DNA from: Palauibacter sp965208055
GTDB taxonomy: Bacteria > Gemmatimonadota > Gemmatimonadetes > Palauibacterales > Palauibacteraceae
DNA: 64,000 nucleotides
Direction: 5' to 3'
Assembly: GCF_965208055.1 (NCBI RefSeq)
Contig: NZ_CBDBNY010000004.1
Span: forward strand, 558,001 to 622,000
How positions within the stretch are numbered: the first letter of the stretch is position 1; each line of letters begins with the position of its first letter. The translations under genes were made by a program, and so were the position numbers. This document shows positions 18,689 through 28,395 of this stretch, piece after piece. The notes under the pieces are model-generated. The model saw only the letters and a list, made by a program, of their open reading frames with translations. It did not search any database and had not been told where the DNA came from.

Positions 18689-19602
18689 CGGCACAGCTCA
18701 TCGATGGGAAGCGGATCGCGGCCGAGATCCGGGCGGAAGTGGCGGAACGGACGCGGCGCCTTGCCGAGCGGGGGATCCGGCCCGGCCTCGGCGTCGTCCT
18801 CGTCGGCGATGATCCCGCCTCGCACGTTTACGTGCGGATGAAGACGCGGGCCTGTGACGAGGCCGGAATCCATGCCCGCGACATCACGCCGCCCGCCGAC
18901 ATCGGCCGCGAGGAACTCCTCGGCATCGTCGATGAGCTGAACGCCGATCCGGCCATCCACGGGATTCTCGTACAGCTCCCCCTGCCTCGACACCTCGATG
19001 AGCGCGAGGTGACGGAGAGGATCGATCCGGCCAAGGATGTCGACGGATTCCACCCCGTGAACCAGGGCCGCATGTCCCAGGGGGACGCGAACGCGTTCCG
19101 GCCCGCCACGCCCGCCGGCGTGCAGGAACTCATCCGGAGGACGGGCGTCGAGACCTCCGGCGCGCACGTCGTCATCGTCGGCCGCTCGAACATCGTCGGC
19201 ATGCCGATGTCGCAGATCATGCTCCAGAAGGAACCCGGGGCGAACGCCACCGTGACGGTGGCCCACAGCCGGACGGCGGACCTCGGCGCCGTGACGCGCC
19301 AGGGCGAGATCCTCATCGTCGCCGTCGGCGTCCCCGGCATCGTTCGCGGCGACATGGTGCGCGAGGGGGCCGTGGTGATCGACGTGGGAGTGAACCGGGT
19401 CGAGGATCCGACGACCGAGCGCGGCTACCGGCTCGTGGGCGATGTGGCGTTCGACGAGGCGGTGGAGCGGGCAAGCTGGATCACTCCGGTTCCGGGCGGC
19501 GTGGGGCCCATGACGATCGCCATGCTGCTCCGGAACACGGTGACTTCGGCGGAGCGGACCGCCAGCCTCGTGGCGGCGGGGGCGGTGGCGGCGTCGGGTT
19601 GA
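18685..19602 (+). CDS. folD: Bifunctional methylenetetrahydrofolate dehydrogenase/cyclohydrolase
   Basis: 305 residues. Interconverts 5,10-methylene-, methenyl- and 10-formyl-tetrahydrofolate in the cytoplasm. YVRMKTRACDEAGI contains the catalytic lysine, LVQLPLPRHLDE and PATPAGVQELIRR are signature blocks, and VVIVGRSNIVGMPM is the NADP-binding loop. Preceded by a GGAGAGAAACGG ribosome site and a 12-bp repeat array. Overlaps xseA by a few bases. Confidence 0.95.
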   Translation: MTAQLIDGKRIAAEIRAEVAERTRRLAERGIRPGLGVVLVGDDPASHVYVRMKTRACDEAGIHARDITPPADIGREELLGIVDELNADPAIHGILVQLPLPRHLDEREVTERIDPAKDVDGFHPVNQGRMSQGDANAFRPATPAGVQELIRRTGVETSGAHVVIVGRSNIVGMPMSQIMLQKEPGANATVTVAHSRTADLGAVTRQGEILIVAVGVPGIVRGDMVREGAVVIDVGVNRVEDPTTERGYRLVGDVAFDEAVERASWITPVPGGVGPMTIAMLLRNTVTSAERTASLVAAGAVAASG

Positions 19603-20939
19603 ACGTGACGCGTCAGGCCTCGCTGTTCGGCGCTGCGGAGGTCCGCGATGGCCGCTCCCCGGAGGGCGCGATCACCGTGTCCGATCTGAACGCAGCGGCG
19701 CGCGGCACGCTGGAGAAGCGGTTCGGCGACCTGTGGGTCCGCGGCGAAGTGACGAACTGGACCCGTTCCTCCGCCGGGCACCGCTATTTTTCGCTTCGGG
19801 ACCAGGAGCGGGACGCCAGCGTCGCGTGTGTGTTCTTCCGGGGAGATGCATGGCGCCTGCCGGCGGATCCGGAGGACGGCATGGAAGTCTTCGTCCACGG
19901 CCGTCCGACCCTCTACGCCCGGCAGGGACGGTTCCAGTTGCGCGTGCGCGCCATTGAAGCGGCGGGCGAGGGGCTGTGGAGGATCGCCTTCGAGCGGCTC
20001 CGCCGGGAGCTGGCGGCGGAGGGCATGCTGGACCCGGAGCGCAAGCGCGCGTTGCCCGCGTTCCCGCGCCGCGTGGGCGTCGTCACGTCGCGCAAGGGCG
20101 CGGCCCTTCACGACATCATCACGGTGCTCAAGCGGCGGGCCCCCTGGGTCGGGATCGTGGTTAGCCACTGCCGCGTGCAGGGCGAAGGCGCGGCCGGCGA
20201 AGTGAGGGCGGCCCTCCAGCGCCTCGCGGATTGGGGCGCGGGCAGTCCGGACCGGAAACTCGACGCGATCATCCTCAGCCGGGGCGGTGGGTCCATGGAG
20301 GATCTGTGGTGCTTCAACGAGGAGATGGCGGTTCGAGCGGTGGCGTCGAGCCCGGTCCCCGTGATCTGCGCCATCGGGCATGAAGTCGACGTGACGCTGT
20401 GCGAGTTGGTTGCCGACGTTCGGGCGCCGACGCCGTCCGCGGCGGCGGAACTCGCCGTGCCGGATGTCCGCAGCGTCCGCGTCTCGCTCGACACGGCGGG
20501 AAGAGGTCTGGCTCGCGGGTTGCGCCGGCTCATCACGCGCGGGAGCGATCGCGTGGAAGCGGTGGCGCAACGCCTGCCCGTTTCCGCGGGACACGCGCGC
20601 GATGTCGCGAAGCTGCGCCTCGCCACCATGGCGGCCCGCCTCCCGGCGGGAATGGAGCGCGTTCTGGCCCGCTCGCGCACGCGGCTCGCCGGACTGGCCG
20701 CCGCGCTCGACGCGCTGAGCCCGCTCGAGACGGTGGCTCGCGGCTACGCCGTCGCGACCGACCTCGAAGGACGCCGGCTCACGCGGATCGACGACTTCAC
20801 GCCGAGACAGCGCTTCCGCCTGCGGGTCGAGGGAGGGCAGGTCGCGGCGACGGCGGACGCCGTGGAACGTGACGCGGTGGAACCCGCCGCCGTACAGCCG
20901 GACGCAGGGCAACCGGACGCAGTGGAGCGGGGCCCGTGA
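19599..20939 (+). CDS. xseA: Exodeoxyribonuclease VII large subunit
   Basis: About 446 residues. With XseB degrades single-stranded DNA. N-terminal OB fold (WVRGEVTNWTRSSAGHRYFSLRD), then the catalytic domain (GVVTSRKGAALHDIITVLKRR, ILSRGGGSMEDLWCFN, ICAIGHEVDVTLCE and DVRAPTPSAAAE). TTG at 19599 overlaps the folD stop; GTG at 19605 is an equally possible start. The C-terminal tail is a short degenerate repeat (DAVERDAVEPAAVQPDA) not seen in typical XseA. Confidence 0.94.
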   Translation: MNVTRQASLFGAAEVRDGRSPEGAITVSDLNAAARGTLEKRFGDLWVRGEVTNWTRSSAGHRYFSLRDQERDASVACVFFRGDAWRLPADPEDGMEVFVHGRPTLYARQGRFQLRVRAIEAAGEGLWRIAFERLRRELAAEGMLDPERKRALPAFPRRVGVVTSRKGAALHDIITVLKRRAPWVGIVVSHCRVQGEGAAGEVRAALQRLADWGAGSPDRKLDAIILSRGGGSMEDLWCFNEEMAVRAVASSPVPVICAIGHEVDVTLCELVADVRAPTPSAAAELAVPDVRSVRVSLDTAGRGLARGLRRLITRGSDRVEAVAQRLPVSAGHARDVAKLRLATMAARLPAGMERVLARSRTRLAGLAAALDALSPLETVARGYAVATDLEGRRLTRIDDFTPRQRFRLRVEGGQVAATADAVERDAVEPAAVQPDAGQPDAVERGP

Positions 20940-21217
20940 GCGAGCCTTCGACGGAGTTCGAATTCGAGGAGGCGATGCGGGAGCTGGAACGGATCGTCGC
21001 ACGCCTCGACCGGGAGGGCGTCGGCCTGGACGAGGCGGTCGCGCTCTTCGAGCAGGGGATCGAGCGTCTCGGCAAGGCTCGGCACTGGCTCGAGACGGCG
21101 AGCGGCCGGGTCGAGGCACTCATCGCGTCGTCCACGGGAAAGCTGGAAGCGACGCCGTTGGAAGGGGTGGAAAACTCGGGCGGCAAGCCAGAGGACCAGT
21201 CGGACGGCGAACCGTGA
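20936..21217 (+). CDS. xseB: Exodeoxyribonuclease VII small subunit
   Basis: 93 residues. Small helical partner of XseA. FEEAMRELERIVARLDREGVGLDEAVALFEQGIE is the XseB signature. GTG at 20936 overlaps the xseA stop (GTGA). The C-terminal tail of about 25 residues is acidic and variable. Confidence 0.93.
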   Translation: MSEPSTEFEFEEAMRELERIVARLDREGVGLDEAVALFEQGIERLGKARHWLETASGRVEALIASSTGKLEATPLEGVENSGGKPEDQSDGEP

Positions 21218-22119
21218 CCCCGACGCTCGATGAGCTGCGCGCCGCCATCGACGCGGAGCTGGAGGGCTGGCTGTCCGAGACGTTGCAGGGGACGGGCCCG
21301 ATCGCGGAACCCATTCGGTACGCCGTCCTCGCAAAGGGGAAGAGGATCCGGCCCCTCCTGTTCGTCGGGGCCTGGGAAGCCGCAGGCGGCGTCAGGGGGC
21401 CGATCGCGGCGAACGGCGCCTCCGCGCTCCATCGCACGGCGCTGGGGCCCGAACTCGTCCACACGTATTCCCTGGTCCACGACGATCTCCCGTGCATGGA
21501 TGACGACGACCTTCGCCGGGGGCGGCCGACGGTGCATGTCCGGTATGGGGAGCGCGCCGCGGTCATGACGGGAGCGGCGCTGCTTCCGCTCGCGATCCGT
21601 GCCGTAGCCGAAGGGGCTGCGGGTCTGGGGCTGCCGGACCCCGTTGCGGGCCGACTCATCGGGATTCTCACCGCGGCGGCCGGCAGCGACGGAATGGTCG
21701 GAGGCCAACTCCTCGACCTCCTCGCCGAGAAGAAGCGCGTGAGCTTCGAAGCGCTCGCGCGGATCCATCTCGGCAAGACGGCTCGCCTCATCGCGGCCTG
21801 CTGCACCATGGGCGGCGTCGCGGCCCGCGCGCCCGAGGAGACCGTCGATCGACTGACCCGCTTCGGGATCGCGATCGGGCTCGCATTCCAGACGGTGGAC
21901 GATATCCTCGACGTGACGGGCTCCTCGAGCCGCATGGGGAAGATCGGCGGACGGGATGAAGCCCTGGGAAAGGCGACGACGCCATCGATCCTCGGCCTGG
22001 AGGGTGCAAGAGCACGCGCGGAACAGTTCGGCCGGGAGGCGCTCGGCGAGATCGCTCCGCTCGCCGAACCGGGCCGGCTGCGCGAAATCGGACGCCTCGT
22101 CCTCGACCGCGACCGTTGA
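21214..22119 (+). CDS. ispA: Polyprenyl synthetase (farnesyl/geranyl diphosphate synthase)
   Basis: About 301 residues. Condenses isopentenyl diphosphate with allylic diphosphates to make C15/C20 isoprenoid precursors. First Asp-rich motif LVHDDLPCMDDDDLRRG and second FQTVDDILD are intact, and GKRIRPLL binds the substrate. GTG at 21214 overlaps the xseB stop (GTGA). The xseA-xseB-ispA order is common in bacteria. Product chain length cannot be set from the sequence alone. Confidence 0.92.
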   Translation: MTPTLDELRAAIDAELEGWLSETLQGTGPIAEPIRYAVLAKGKRIRPLLFVGAWEAAGGVRGPIAANGASALHRTALGPELVHTYSLVHDDLPCMDDDDLRRGRPTVHVRYGERAAVMTGAALLPLAIRAVAEGAAGLGLPDPVAGRLIGILTAAAGSDGMVGGQLLDLLAEKKRVSFEALARIHLGKTARLIAACCTMGGVAARAPEETVDRLTRFGIAIGLAFQTVDDILDVTGSSSRMGKIGGRDEALGKATTPSILGLEGARARAEQFGREALGEIAPLAEPGRLREIGRLVLDRDR

Positions 22120-22126
22120 GCGGCCG

Positions 22127-23023
22127 GTGACGTTCTTCATCATCGGCAACGCCGATCACCCGGAACTGGAGCCGCTCCTCCACCGCGTCGAGCGGAGAGC
22201 GGACGAACTCGGCGTCTCTCTCGTCTTCGAGCGGTCGCTCGCGCTGAAGGCCGGACGCGACTCCGCCTCGCTGGAGGAGATTGAAGGCGAGGTCGCACTC
22301 GTGCTGGTCCTCGGCGGGGATGGGACGTTGCTGCGGGCGGCTCGTCTGGCGGCGCCCCGCGGGATTCCCGTGCTGGGTTGCAACCTGGGCCGGCTGGGGT
22401 TTCTCACGATGGTGTCGGAGGATGAACTCGAGGCGGCGATGTCGATGGTGGCGAGCGGGGACTACGCGCTCGAGAAGCGGATCGCCCTCCGCATCCGGGT
22501 GGTTCCGAACGGATCCAACGGGCCGGACGAGCGGAGCTTCTACGCGATCAACGACGCGGTCATTCACAAGAGCGGCTTCGCCCGCCTGATCGGGCTGCGC
22601 GTGCTGGCCGACGACGATGAAGTGGGACACTACAGCGCGGATGGCATCATCCTCGCCACAGCCACGGGCTCGACCGCCTACAGCCTCTCCGCGGGCGGCC
22701 CCATCGTCTCCCCGACGATGGATGGCATCGTCGCGACGCCGATTTCGCCGCACACGCTCGCCGTGCGCCCGGTCGTGTTTTCGGGAGACACGAGGATCTC
22801 CGTCGAACTCCTCTCGGGCGACCACGACCTGCAACTGACCGTCGACGGACAGCCGGGTTGTCTTCTTTCGGTCGGGGACTGCGTGGAAGTCTCCCGCTCG
22901 CGGCACGCCGTGGGTCTGGTCCGGCTGCCCTGCCATTCGTTCTTCACCGTACTCAGGCGGAAGCTGCGGTGGGGCGATGTCCGCCAACACCCAACGCCCC
23001 CGTCCGGGGAGGAAGAGGAATAG
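22127..23023 (+). CDS. nadK: NAD kinase
   Basis: About 298 residues. Phosphorylates NAD to NADP. VLVLGGDGTLLRAAR is the GGDGT motif, with GCNLGRLGFLT, SADGIILATATGSTAYSLSAGGPI and HTLAVRPVV as further family blocks. GTG at 22127 follows the ispA stop by seven bases. The 3' end is less conserved and runs past the recN upstream region. Confidence 0.94.
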   Translation: MTFFIIGNADHPELEPLLHRVERRADELGVSLVFERSLALKAGRDSASLEEIEGEVALVLVLGGDGTLLRAARLAAPRGIPVLGCNLGRLGFLTMVSEDELEAAMSMVASGDYALEKRIALRIRVVPNGSNGPDERSFYAINDAVIHKSGFARLIGLRVLADDDEVGHYSADGIILATATGSTAYSLSAGGPIVSPTMDGIVATPISPHTLAVRPVVFSGDTRISVELLSGDHDLQLTVDGQPGCLLSVGDCVEVSRSRHAVGLVRLPCHSFFTVLRRKLRWGDVRQHPTPPSGEEEE

Positions 23024-23027
23024 CAGG

Positions 23028-24692
23028 GTGTTGAGGGAGCTTCGGGTTCGGAACTTCGCCGTCGTCGAGGAAGCCACGCTTGAATTCGGACCGGGCCTCA
23101 GCGTGCTCAGTGGCGAGACCGGGGCGGGGAAATCCATCCTCGTCGAAGCGCTCGCGCTCCTCGTCGGGGGGCGACCGTCCCAGGACATGATCCGGGCGGG
23201 AGCCGGAACCGCCCGCATCGAGGGCCGCTTCGAGATCGAGGACGTCGACGGACTGCGGGCGCTGTGCGAGGACGCAGGTGTTGACCGGGAAGATGGCTGG
23301 CTCATTCTGTCTCGCGAGTTGCGTCGCGAGGGGCGGCATCGGGCATGGGTCAACGGCTCACCGTCCACCACAGGAAGGCTGCGTGAGTTCGGGGTTCGGC
23401 TTCTCGACCTCCACGGACAGCACGATCACCAGCGGCTCCTGGACCGCGCGTGGCAGCGGCGAATTCTGGACGCCCATGGCCGGCACGAGGCGCTGGCCGA
23501 GCAGACGGTGGCCGCCTACGGAGGTTTGCGGGCCATCGAGGGACGCCTCGAGGACACGCGCCGCGCCGCGCGCGAGGGGCGTGAACGCGCGGACTACCTG
23601 CGCTTCAAGCGGGACGAGATCGCCGGGGCCGGGCTCGATCCGCACGAAGATGAGGCGCTCGAATCGGAAGCCCGCCGCCTCTCGCATTCCGAAGGGTTGA
23701 TCGAACTCTCGGGTTCGCTCCACCACGGGCTGTACGAAGGCGAGGGGTCGATCGTCGACCAGTTGGGCGAGTTCGCGGCCCGGCTCGAGGCGCTCGTCGC
23801 GATCGACCGCGAGGCGGGTCCCTTCCGCGACCTGATCGAGGCCGCGCTCCGCAACGTCGAGGAACTCGGGCGGAACCTGGCTCCGTACCGGGACTCGATC
23901 GAGCACGACCCTCGACGGCTCGACGAGATCCGCGTCCGGCAGGATCTCCTCTACCGGCTCAAGCGCAAGTACGGCGGCACGCTGGAAGAGGTGATTGGCG
24001 CGGGCGAGGAAGCCCGGCGTGAGTTGGAGACCGTGCGGGGAGCCGATGATGAGATCGAGCGCCTCGAAGCGGTGCGGGAGGCCGCGTCCGTCGAACTGGC
24101 CGCGCTGGCGTCCGAACTCTCCGAACGGCGCCGCGAATCGGCCCGCGCGCTCGCCGAAGCGGTGACGGCCGCGCTCCCGGAACTCGGGCTCCGGGGGGGC
24201 CGACTCGAGATCAGGCTCGACGCCTATGGCGAGATCAGGGGGACCGGCGCCGAACGGGTGGAGTTTCTCGTCTCCCTGAATCCGGGTTTCCCTCCGGCGC
24301 CGCTGCGGCGCGTCGCCTCCGGGGGCGAGATGAGCCGCCTCATGCTCGCGCTCGAGACCGCCCTCATCGAAGTGGACGACTTGCCGGTGCTCGTGTTCGA
24401 CGAGATCGATGCGGGGATCGGGGGCGAGGTGGCGCACCGCGTGGCGGCCCGGCTCGTGCGGCTTTCGGCCGCGCACCAGGTGCTCGTCGTCACGCACCTC
24501 GCGCAGATCGCGGCGCGCGCCGATGCCCACTACTCCATCGGCAAGGTCACGGAAGCCGACAGCGCGCGGACGTCGGTCCGGGTGCTCACCGGCGGGGAAC
24601 GCGTCCACGAAGTCGCCCGCATGCTCGGAGGCGACCCCGCCAGCCGCGCCTCACGCGCCCATGCGGAGGAGTTGCTCGCGGGCCAGTTGTGA
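23028..24692 (+). CDS. recN: DNA repair protein RecN
   Basis: About 554 residues. SMC-like ATPase for double-strand-break repair. GTG at 23028 (preceded by AGAGGAA) gives the usual RecN N-terminus, LRELRVRNFAVVEEATLEF; the in-frame ATG at 22977 would overlap nadK by 47 bases. Walker A GETGAGKS, two coiled-coil arms around residues 150-380, the ABC signature VASGGEMSRLMLALE and Walker B LVFDEIDAGIGGEVA. Last gene of the core block; converges on an outer-membrane protein gene. Confidence 0.95.
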   Translation: MLRELRVRNFAVVEEATLEFGPGLSVLSGETGAGKSILVEALALLVGGRPSQDMIRAGAGTARIEGRFEIEDVDGLRALCEDAGVDREDGWLILSRELRREGRHRAWVNGSPSTTGRLREFGVRLLDLHGQHDHQRLLDRAWQRRILDAHGRHEALAEQTVAAYGGLRAIEGRLEDTRRAAREGRERADYLRFKRDEIAGAGLDPHEDEALESEARRLSHSEGLIELSGSLHHGLYEGEGSIVDQLGEFAARLEALVAIDREAGPFRDLIEAALRNVEELGRNLAPYRDSIEHDPRRLDEIRVRQDLLYRLKRKYGGTLEEVIGAGEEARRELETVRGADDEIERLEAVREAASVELAALASELSERRRESARALAEAVTAALPELGLRGGRLEIRLDAYGEIRGTGAERVEFLVSLNPGFPPAPLRRVASGGEMSRLMLALETALIEVDDLPVLVFDEIDAGIGGEVAHRVAARLVRLSAAHQVLVVTHLAQIAARADAHYSIGKVTEADSARTSVRVLTGGERVHEVARMLGGDPASRASRAHAEELLAGQL

Positions 24693-24742
24693 CGGCAGCC
24701 CGGCCCGGGCCCTGCCCGACCGGGATGGCGGGAAGGTGCTGG

Positions 24743-26404
24743 CTAGAAGATGTTGATCGGGAAGCGGAGTTCGGCCCCGTAGCGGAATGAGGCCGGCGTT
24801 CGCCCCCCGGAGCCCGAGATCGCGCGGCGCAACGAGATGCCGAACTGCCATGCTCCGCGCACAGGTTTTGCCCCCTCATGCAGTTCCTCGACGCCCCCCG
24901 CTTCGGACAGGTCGATGAGGAACCCGATTCCCAGCCGATGGCGGGTTTGCGCTCCCTCCGCCGCTACCGTGTTCGGGTCCAGCCCCTCGATCGGCCCGAC
25001 GAACTGGTAGGTCGGCGCCTGCAGCCGGAAGTAGTCGTACTCGATCCCCACGCTGAGGGCGGCGTTGAAGCGAAGGGAAGGGCGAACCAGAACCGCGAGG
25101 TAGTCTCCCAGATCGCGCCGCATCAGCGCTACCAGGTCTTCCTGGCCGTAGGGGCGATCCGGAGGGTTGAAGCGGATCACCGCCTCGTCGGGGCGCTGCA
25201 GCCCGTAGCGGGCGGAAGCGCGGATCATTAAGAGGCTCCCGAGGGCGATGTCCTGGTACAGCGCCAGTTCGATGTCGGTTTGGCCGTCCCCGATCGGCAG
25301 GTCCGACGAGTTCGACGGGTCTCCGAAGATCGTGAGGTTGCGGTTTCGGATAGGGAGTCGGGCGAGTCCGCCCACGCTCGTGCGGAACCGAATGCCGCGT
25401 TCCGAAGCCGCGCCGGGATCGGACCCCGCTTCCGCACCCCCGGCCGGCCCCGGGATCGGCGTTCGGCGCGTGATGCCGTCGATCAGGTTCACGCGCACGA
25501 AGACTTCGACCTCTCCCAGATCGAGTTCGTTTCTGCTGTCTCGCGGCAGTCGATCGGCGAGGCCCTGACTCAGGAACAACGTGTTGAAGTCGTCCTCGGT
25601 CGCGAACTCGGGCAGGGAAAGCTCCGGCAGAGCCAGGCCGAGGGCGTCGAACGCCGCCGCGAAGTCCGAGAATCGCCGCGCCATCTGGGTCCCCGCCACG
25701 CTGGAAGCGGTGGGAATCAGGCTTCCGGCTGCGGCCCGCTGCCGCAGCGTGTTGATGAAGTTCCGCGTCGCCTCCCGGAGCGCGATCGCTTCATCGAGGG
25801 CGGTCCCCGTCAGAGAGCCGCCGTCGATCAGCGAACCGAGACCGTCGAGCGCCGACCGCGAATCCAGGACAAAGGGCGCACCGGACTCGAAGGCCGCGCC
25901 GTTACCGGTCACCGTCGCGGTGGAATCGAAGGCGAAGCCCACGGTCATGTCCGTGAGAGTGAAGGGAACCCGGGCTCCCACGCTGACCCAGTCGAGGACA
26001 CCCACCTCGACGCCGAGCCCGAGCCGGCGCACCTGCGCCCGCATCGCGGAAAAGCCCAGCCCGCCGAACGAGAAGTCGTCCTCGGTCACGGGGTCGAAAC
26101 CGAGCGCCTCCGCATCGTCGTTGAGTCCCTGGATGAGAGCGAAGGGGGGAGGGAACATGCGGCGGGCGAGCGGACCGTCGAAGTGGGCGGCAAGCGGCTC
26201 GCGCTCGCCGTCGACGATCCCCGCGCTTGAGTCGAGGGCGAACTGCTCGGACCAGTTCAGCAGGGTCGGCTGAACGGTGAGCCACAGATTCCCCTTCCGC
26301 GGCAGTCGCGCGTCGCTGAACTGCCCGGCCAGATGGACGGGAGCCATGGCCGTGGCGACGAGGGCGAGAAGGACCGGAAGGGCGCGTCGGATCTGCGGGA
26401 GCAT
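24743..26404 (-). CDS. Putative outer-membrane beta-barrel protein
   Basis: About 553 residues from the ATG at 26404. Signal peptide (LPVLLALVATAMAPVHLAGQ). The mature part has alternating short beta segments rich in Gly, Arg and aromatic residues (GLGVEVGVLDWVSVGARVPF, ASARYGLQRP, SVGIEYDYFRLQ) and ends with Phe, as expected for an outer-membrane barrel recognised by BamA. The central region (about 150-280) is helical. No specific family recognised. Convergent with recN, 50 bases between stops. Confidence 0.75.
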   Translation of the reverse strand: MLPQIRRALPVLLALVATAMAPVHLAGQFSDARLPRKGNLWLTVQPTLLNWSEQFALDSSAGIVDGEREPLAAHFDGPLARRMFPPPFALIQGLNDDAEALGFDPVTEDDFSFGGLGFSAMRAQVRRLGLGVEVGVLDWVSVGARVPFTLTDMTVGFAFDSTATVTGNGAAFESGAPFVLDSRSALDGLGSLIDGGSLTGTALDEAIALREATRNFINTLRQRAAAGSLIPTASSVAGTQMARRFSDFAAAFDALGLALPELSLPEFATEDDFNTLFLSQGLADRLPRDSRNELDLGEVEVFVRVNLIDGITRRTPIPGPAGGAEAGSDPGAASERGIRFRTSVGGLARLPIRNRNLTIFGDPSNSSDLPIGDGQTDIELALYQDIALGSLLMIRASARYGLQRPDEAVIRFNPPDRPYGQEDLVALMRRDLGDYLAVLVRPSLRFNAALSVGIEYDYFRLQAPTYQFVGPIEGLDPNTVAAEGAQTRHRLGIGFLIDLSEAGGVEELHEGAKPVRGAWQFGISLRRAISGSGGRTPASFRYGAELRFPINIF

Positions 26405-26486
26405 CGCGCGAGTATAGCAGTCCGGGGCGCGATGGAGAACCTTCACTTTCCCCCATGTGGTCGCTCCATTAGGCTGTGCGAACTCC

Positions 26487-26557
26487 GGCGCCGTGGCCGA
26501 GTGGTTAGGCAGGGGCCTGCAAAGCCCCCTACTCCGGTTCGAATCCGGACGGCGCCT
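26487..26557 (+). tRNA. tRNA-Cys (GCA)
   Basis: Acceptor stem GGCGCCG/CGGCGCC, a D arm (GGCCGAGTGGTTAGGC), anticodon stem GGGGC/GCCCC with loop CTGCAAA giving anticodon GCA, T arm CCGGTTCGAATCCGG and U at the discriminator as is usual for Cys. 71 bases; the CCA end is not encoded and a T-run follows. Confidence 0.95.
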
Positions 26558-26615
26558 TTTTCCTGGCGGCTTTGCCGGCTGCCATGCTCTCCGGCGAGAA
26601 CGGGAGGAGAATGGG

Positions 26616-27743
26616 TTGGCTCTCAAGCTGAAAGCGGACCAGGCTCTCCTGCTCCTTTTGGTCTTCGTTCCCATCACGCTCGTTCTCGAGTACGTCTTCC
26701 ACGCGTCGGGGACCACGCTCTTTCTTACCTCCGCGGTCGCGATCGTTCCCCTCGCCGGGATCATGGGGAAATCCACCGAGATGCTTGCCGAGCACGTGGG
26801 TGCCGGTCTCGGAGGGCTGCTGAACGCGACGTTCGGGAACGCCGCGGAACTCATCATCGCGATCTTCGCCCTCAGGGCGGGCCTGTACGACCTGGTGAAG
26901 GCGTCGCTCACGGGCTCGATCATCGGGAACATCCTCCTCATCTTCGGGCTGAGCGCGCTGCTCGGCGGCCTGAAATTCCGCAAGCAGGTCTTCAACCGGA
27001 CGGCGGCCAAGCTGGGCTCCACGCTCCTTCTCCTGAGCGCGGTCGGACTCGTCATTCCGTCGCTGCTTCACTTTCTCCGGGACGGGGCGGAATCGGGGGC
27101 GGCAGCGGGCGCGGCAGCGGCGACGGGGGCGGGAGCCGGATCGGGCTCGCTGAGCCTCGAGATCTCCGTCGTCCTCATCGTCTGCTACGTCCTCTCGCTC
27201 GTCTTCGCGCTGCGGACGCACGCGGAACTCTACCAGGGGACGGCGCACGCCGACGGCGAGACGCACGCGGCGGCCGCGTGGTCGAAGCGCAAGTCGTTCG
27301 CGGTCCTCGTCGGGGCGGCCGCCCTCGTGGGCTGGATGAGCGAGATCCTCGTCGGCGGGGCGGAGGAGGCGGCCCACGCCCTGGGGATGACCGAGGTCTT
27401 CGTCGGCGTGATCGTCGTCGCCCTCGTCGGCAACGCGGCGGAACACTCGACCGCGGTGCTCGTCGCGCTTCGGAACAAGATGGACCTGTCGATTCAGATC
27501 GCGGTGGGGTCGTCCCTCCAGATCGCCCTCTTCATCGCTCCGCTCCTCGTCTTCCTTTCCTACGCGATCGGGCCGGCGCCGATGGACCTCGTCTTCTCCC
27601 CGCTCGAAGTCGTGGCCGTCGCGGTCTCCGTCCTCGTGGTTGGACAGATCGCCGATGACGGCCAGACGCACTGGATGGAGGGCGTGCTCCTCCTCGCCGT
27701 GTACGTCGTGCTCGGGTTCGCCTTCTTCAACCTCCCCGGCTAG
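26616..27743 (+). CDS. cax: Calcium/proton (cation) exchanger, CaCA family
   Basis: About 375 residues with ten or more hydrophobic segments. Exchanges Ca2+ or a similar cation for protons across the inner membrane. The two alpha-repeat signatures are present: NATFGNAAELIIAI and ALVGNAAEHSTAV. TTG at 26616 is supported by GGGAGGAG at 26602-26609. A Gly/Ala-rich loop (about residues 150-170) separates the halves. Sits 58 bases after tRNA-Cys. Confidence 0.9.
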   Translation: MALKLKADQALLLLLVFVPITLVLEYVFHASGTTLFLTSAVAIVPLAGIMGKSTEMLAEHVGAGLGGLLNATFGNAAELIIAIFALRAGLYDLVKASLTGSIIGNILLIFGLSALLGGLKFRKQVFNRTAAKLGSTLLLLSAVGLVIPSLLHFLRDGAESGAAAGAAAATGAGAGSGSLSLEISVVLIVCYVLSLVFALRTHAELYQGTAHADGETHAAAAWSKRKSFAVLVGAAALVGWMSEILVGGAEEAAHALGMTEVFVGVIVVALVGNAAEHSTAVLVALRNKMDLSIQIAVGSSLQIALFIAPLLVFLSYAIGPAPMDLVFSPLEVVAVAVSVLVVGQIADDGQTHWMEGVLLLAVYVVLGFAFFNLPG

Positions 27744-27822
27744 CACCCGCGGCCTCGGCCTCGCCGCCGGGCCTGACGCAAAGCAACGATTCTCCAACCT
27801 GTCGCGTCTCAGTGTTGCGGAA

Positions 27823-27848
27823 CCGCGGAACTTTCGACCGTTCCGCGG
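27823..27848. repeat. Perfect 9-bp inverted repeat between convergent genes
   Basis: CCGCGGAAC (27823-27831) and GTTCCGCGG (27840-27848) with an 8-base loop, between the exchanger gene and the convergent vapC-like gene. No T-run. Possibly a bidirectional transcript-end hairpin. Confidence 0.5.
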
Positions 27849-27957
27849 GGTCGGGTATGACGGGAGCACTGAAGCCGGGGCGGCGGATCACCCTCCTGTG
27901 GCAGGGACGACGTAGGGATGAAGCGGTAGTACCGAAGTGGTCGCGCGCGCCCCGGCT

Positions 27958-28386
27958 TCACTCCACGACGGGAACGAGTTCCAGCTGGTCGCCGAAGTGT
28001 CGAAAGTCCCTTTCGTTCAGCGTGAGGAGCCTCCGCTCCCCATAGGCCAGCATGGTCGCCGCGATGTTGGCGTCATGGACCTGCTTGCCGGCCAGGGACA
28101 CCTCACGGCACAGCTCCTCCAGAAGAGCCATGACTCGCGGACCATCTTCGAGGATCTCGAACTGTTGCAACATCCGCTCCGCGTCGCGCAAAGCCACCGC
28201 CATATCGAGGGGCGAGGACCAGTTCTGCGGTCGAGTCACGGCTGCCAGGTATTCGCGGACCACCTGACGGCTGATCCGGAGCCGCTCGCCGCTGGCGAAC
28301 GCTCTGGTGATCGCGGTGCGGGCGACATCGAATTGGGGCGCTTCCGGCACGCGGACGGCGACGAGCACGTTGGTGTCTATGAACAA
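27958..28386 (-). CDS. PIN-domain toxin (VapC-like)
   Basis: 142 residues. Predicted endoribonuclease toxin. PIN acidic residues are visible: MFIDTNVLV (D4), REYLAAVTRP (Glu), HDANIAATM and LNERDFRHF. The first codon is TTG at 28386; an in-frame stop just upstream excludes a longer start. It lies nine bases after the stop of the presumed antitoxin on the same strand, the usual order for VapBC. Confidence 0.85.
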   Translation of the reverse strand: MFIDTNVLVAVRVPEAPQFDVARTAITRAFASGERLRISRQVVREYLAAVTRPQNWSSPLDMAVALRDAERMLQQFEILEDGPRVMALLEELCREVSLAGKQVHDANIAATMLAYGERRLLTLNERDFRHFGDQLELVPVVE

Positions 28387-28395
28387 GAGTGAGTT

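Noticed and set aside
24693..24742. Terminator between recN and the outer-membrane gene
   Set aside because: GC-rich palindromes are present but no clear single stem with a T-run.
24743..27055. A 770-residue minus-strand ORF extending past 26404
   Set aside because: The upstream part runs opposite tRNA-Cys and the exchanger gene; the signal peptide marks the real start at 26404.
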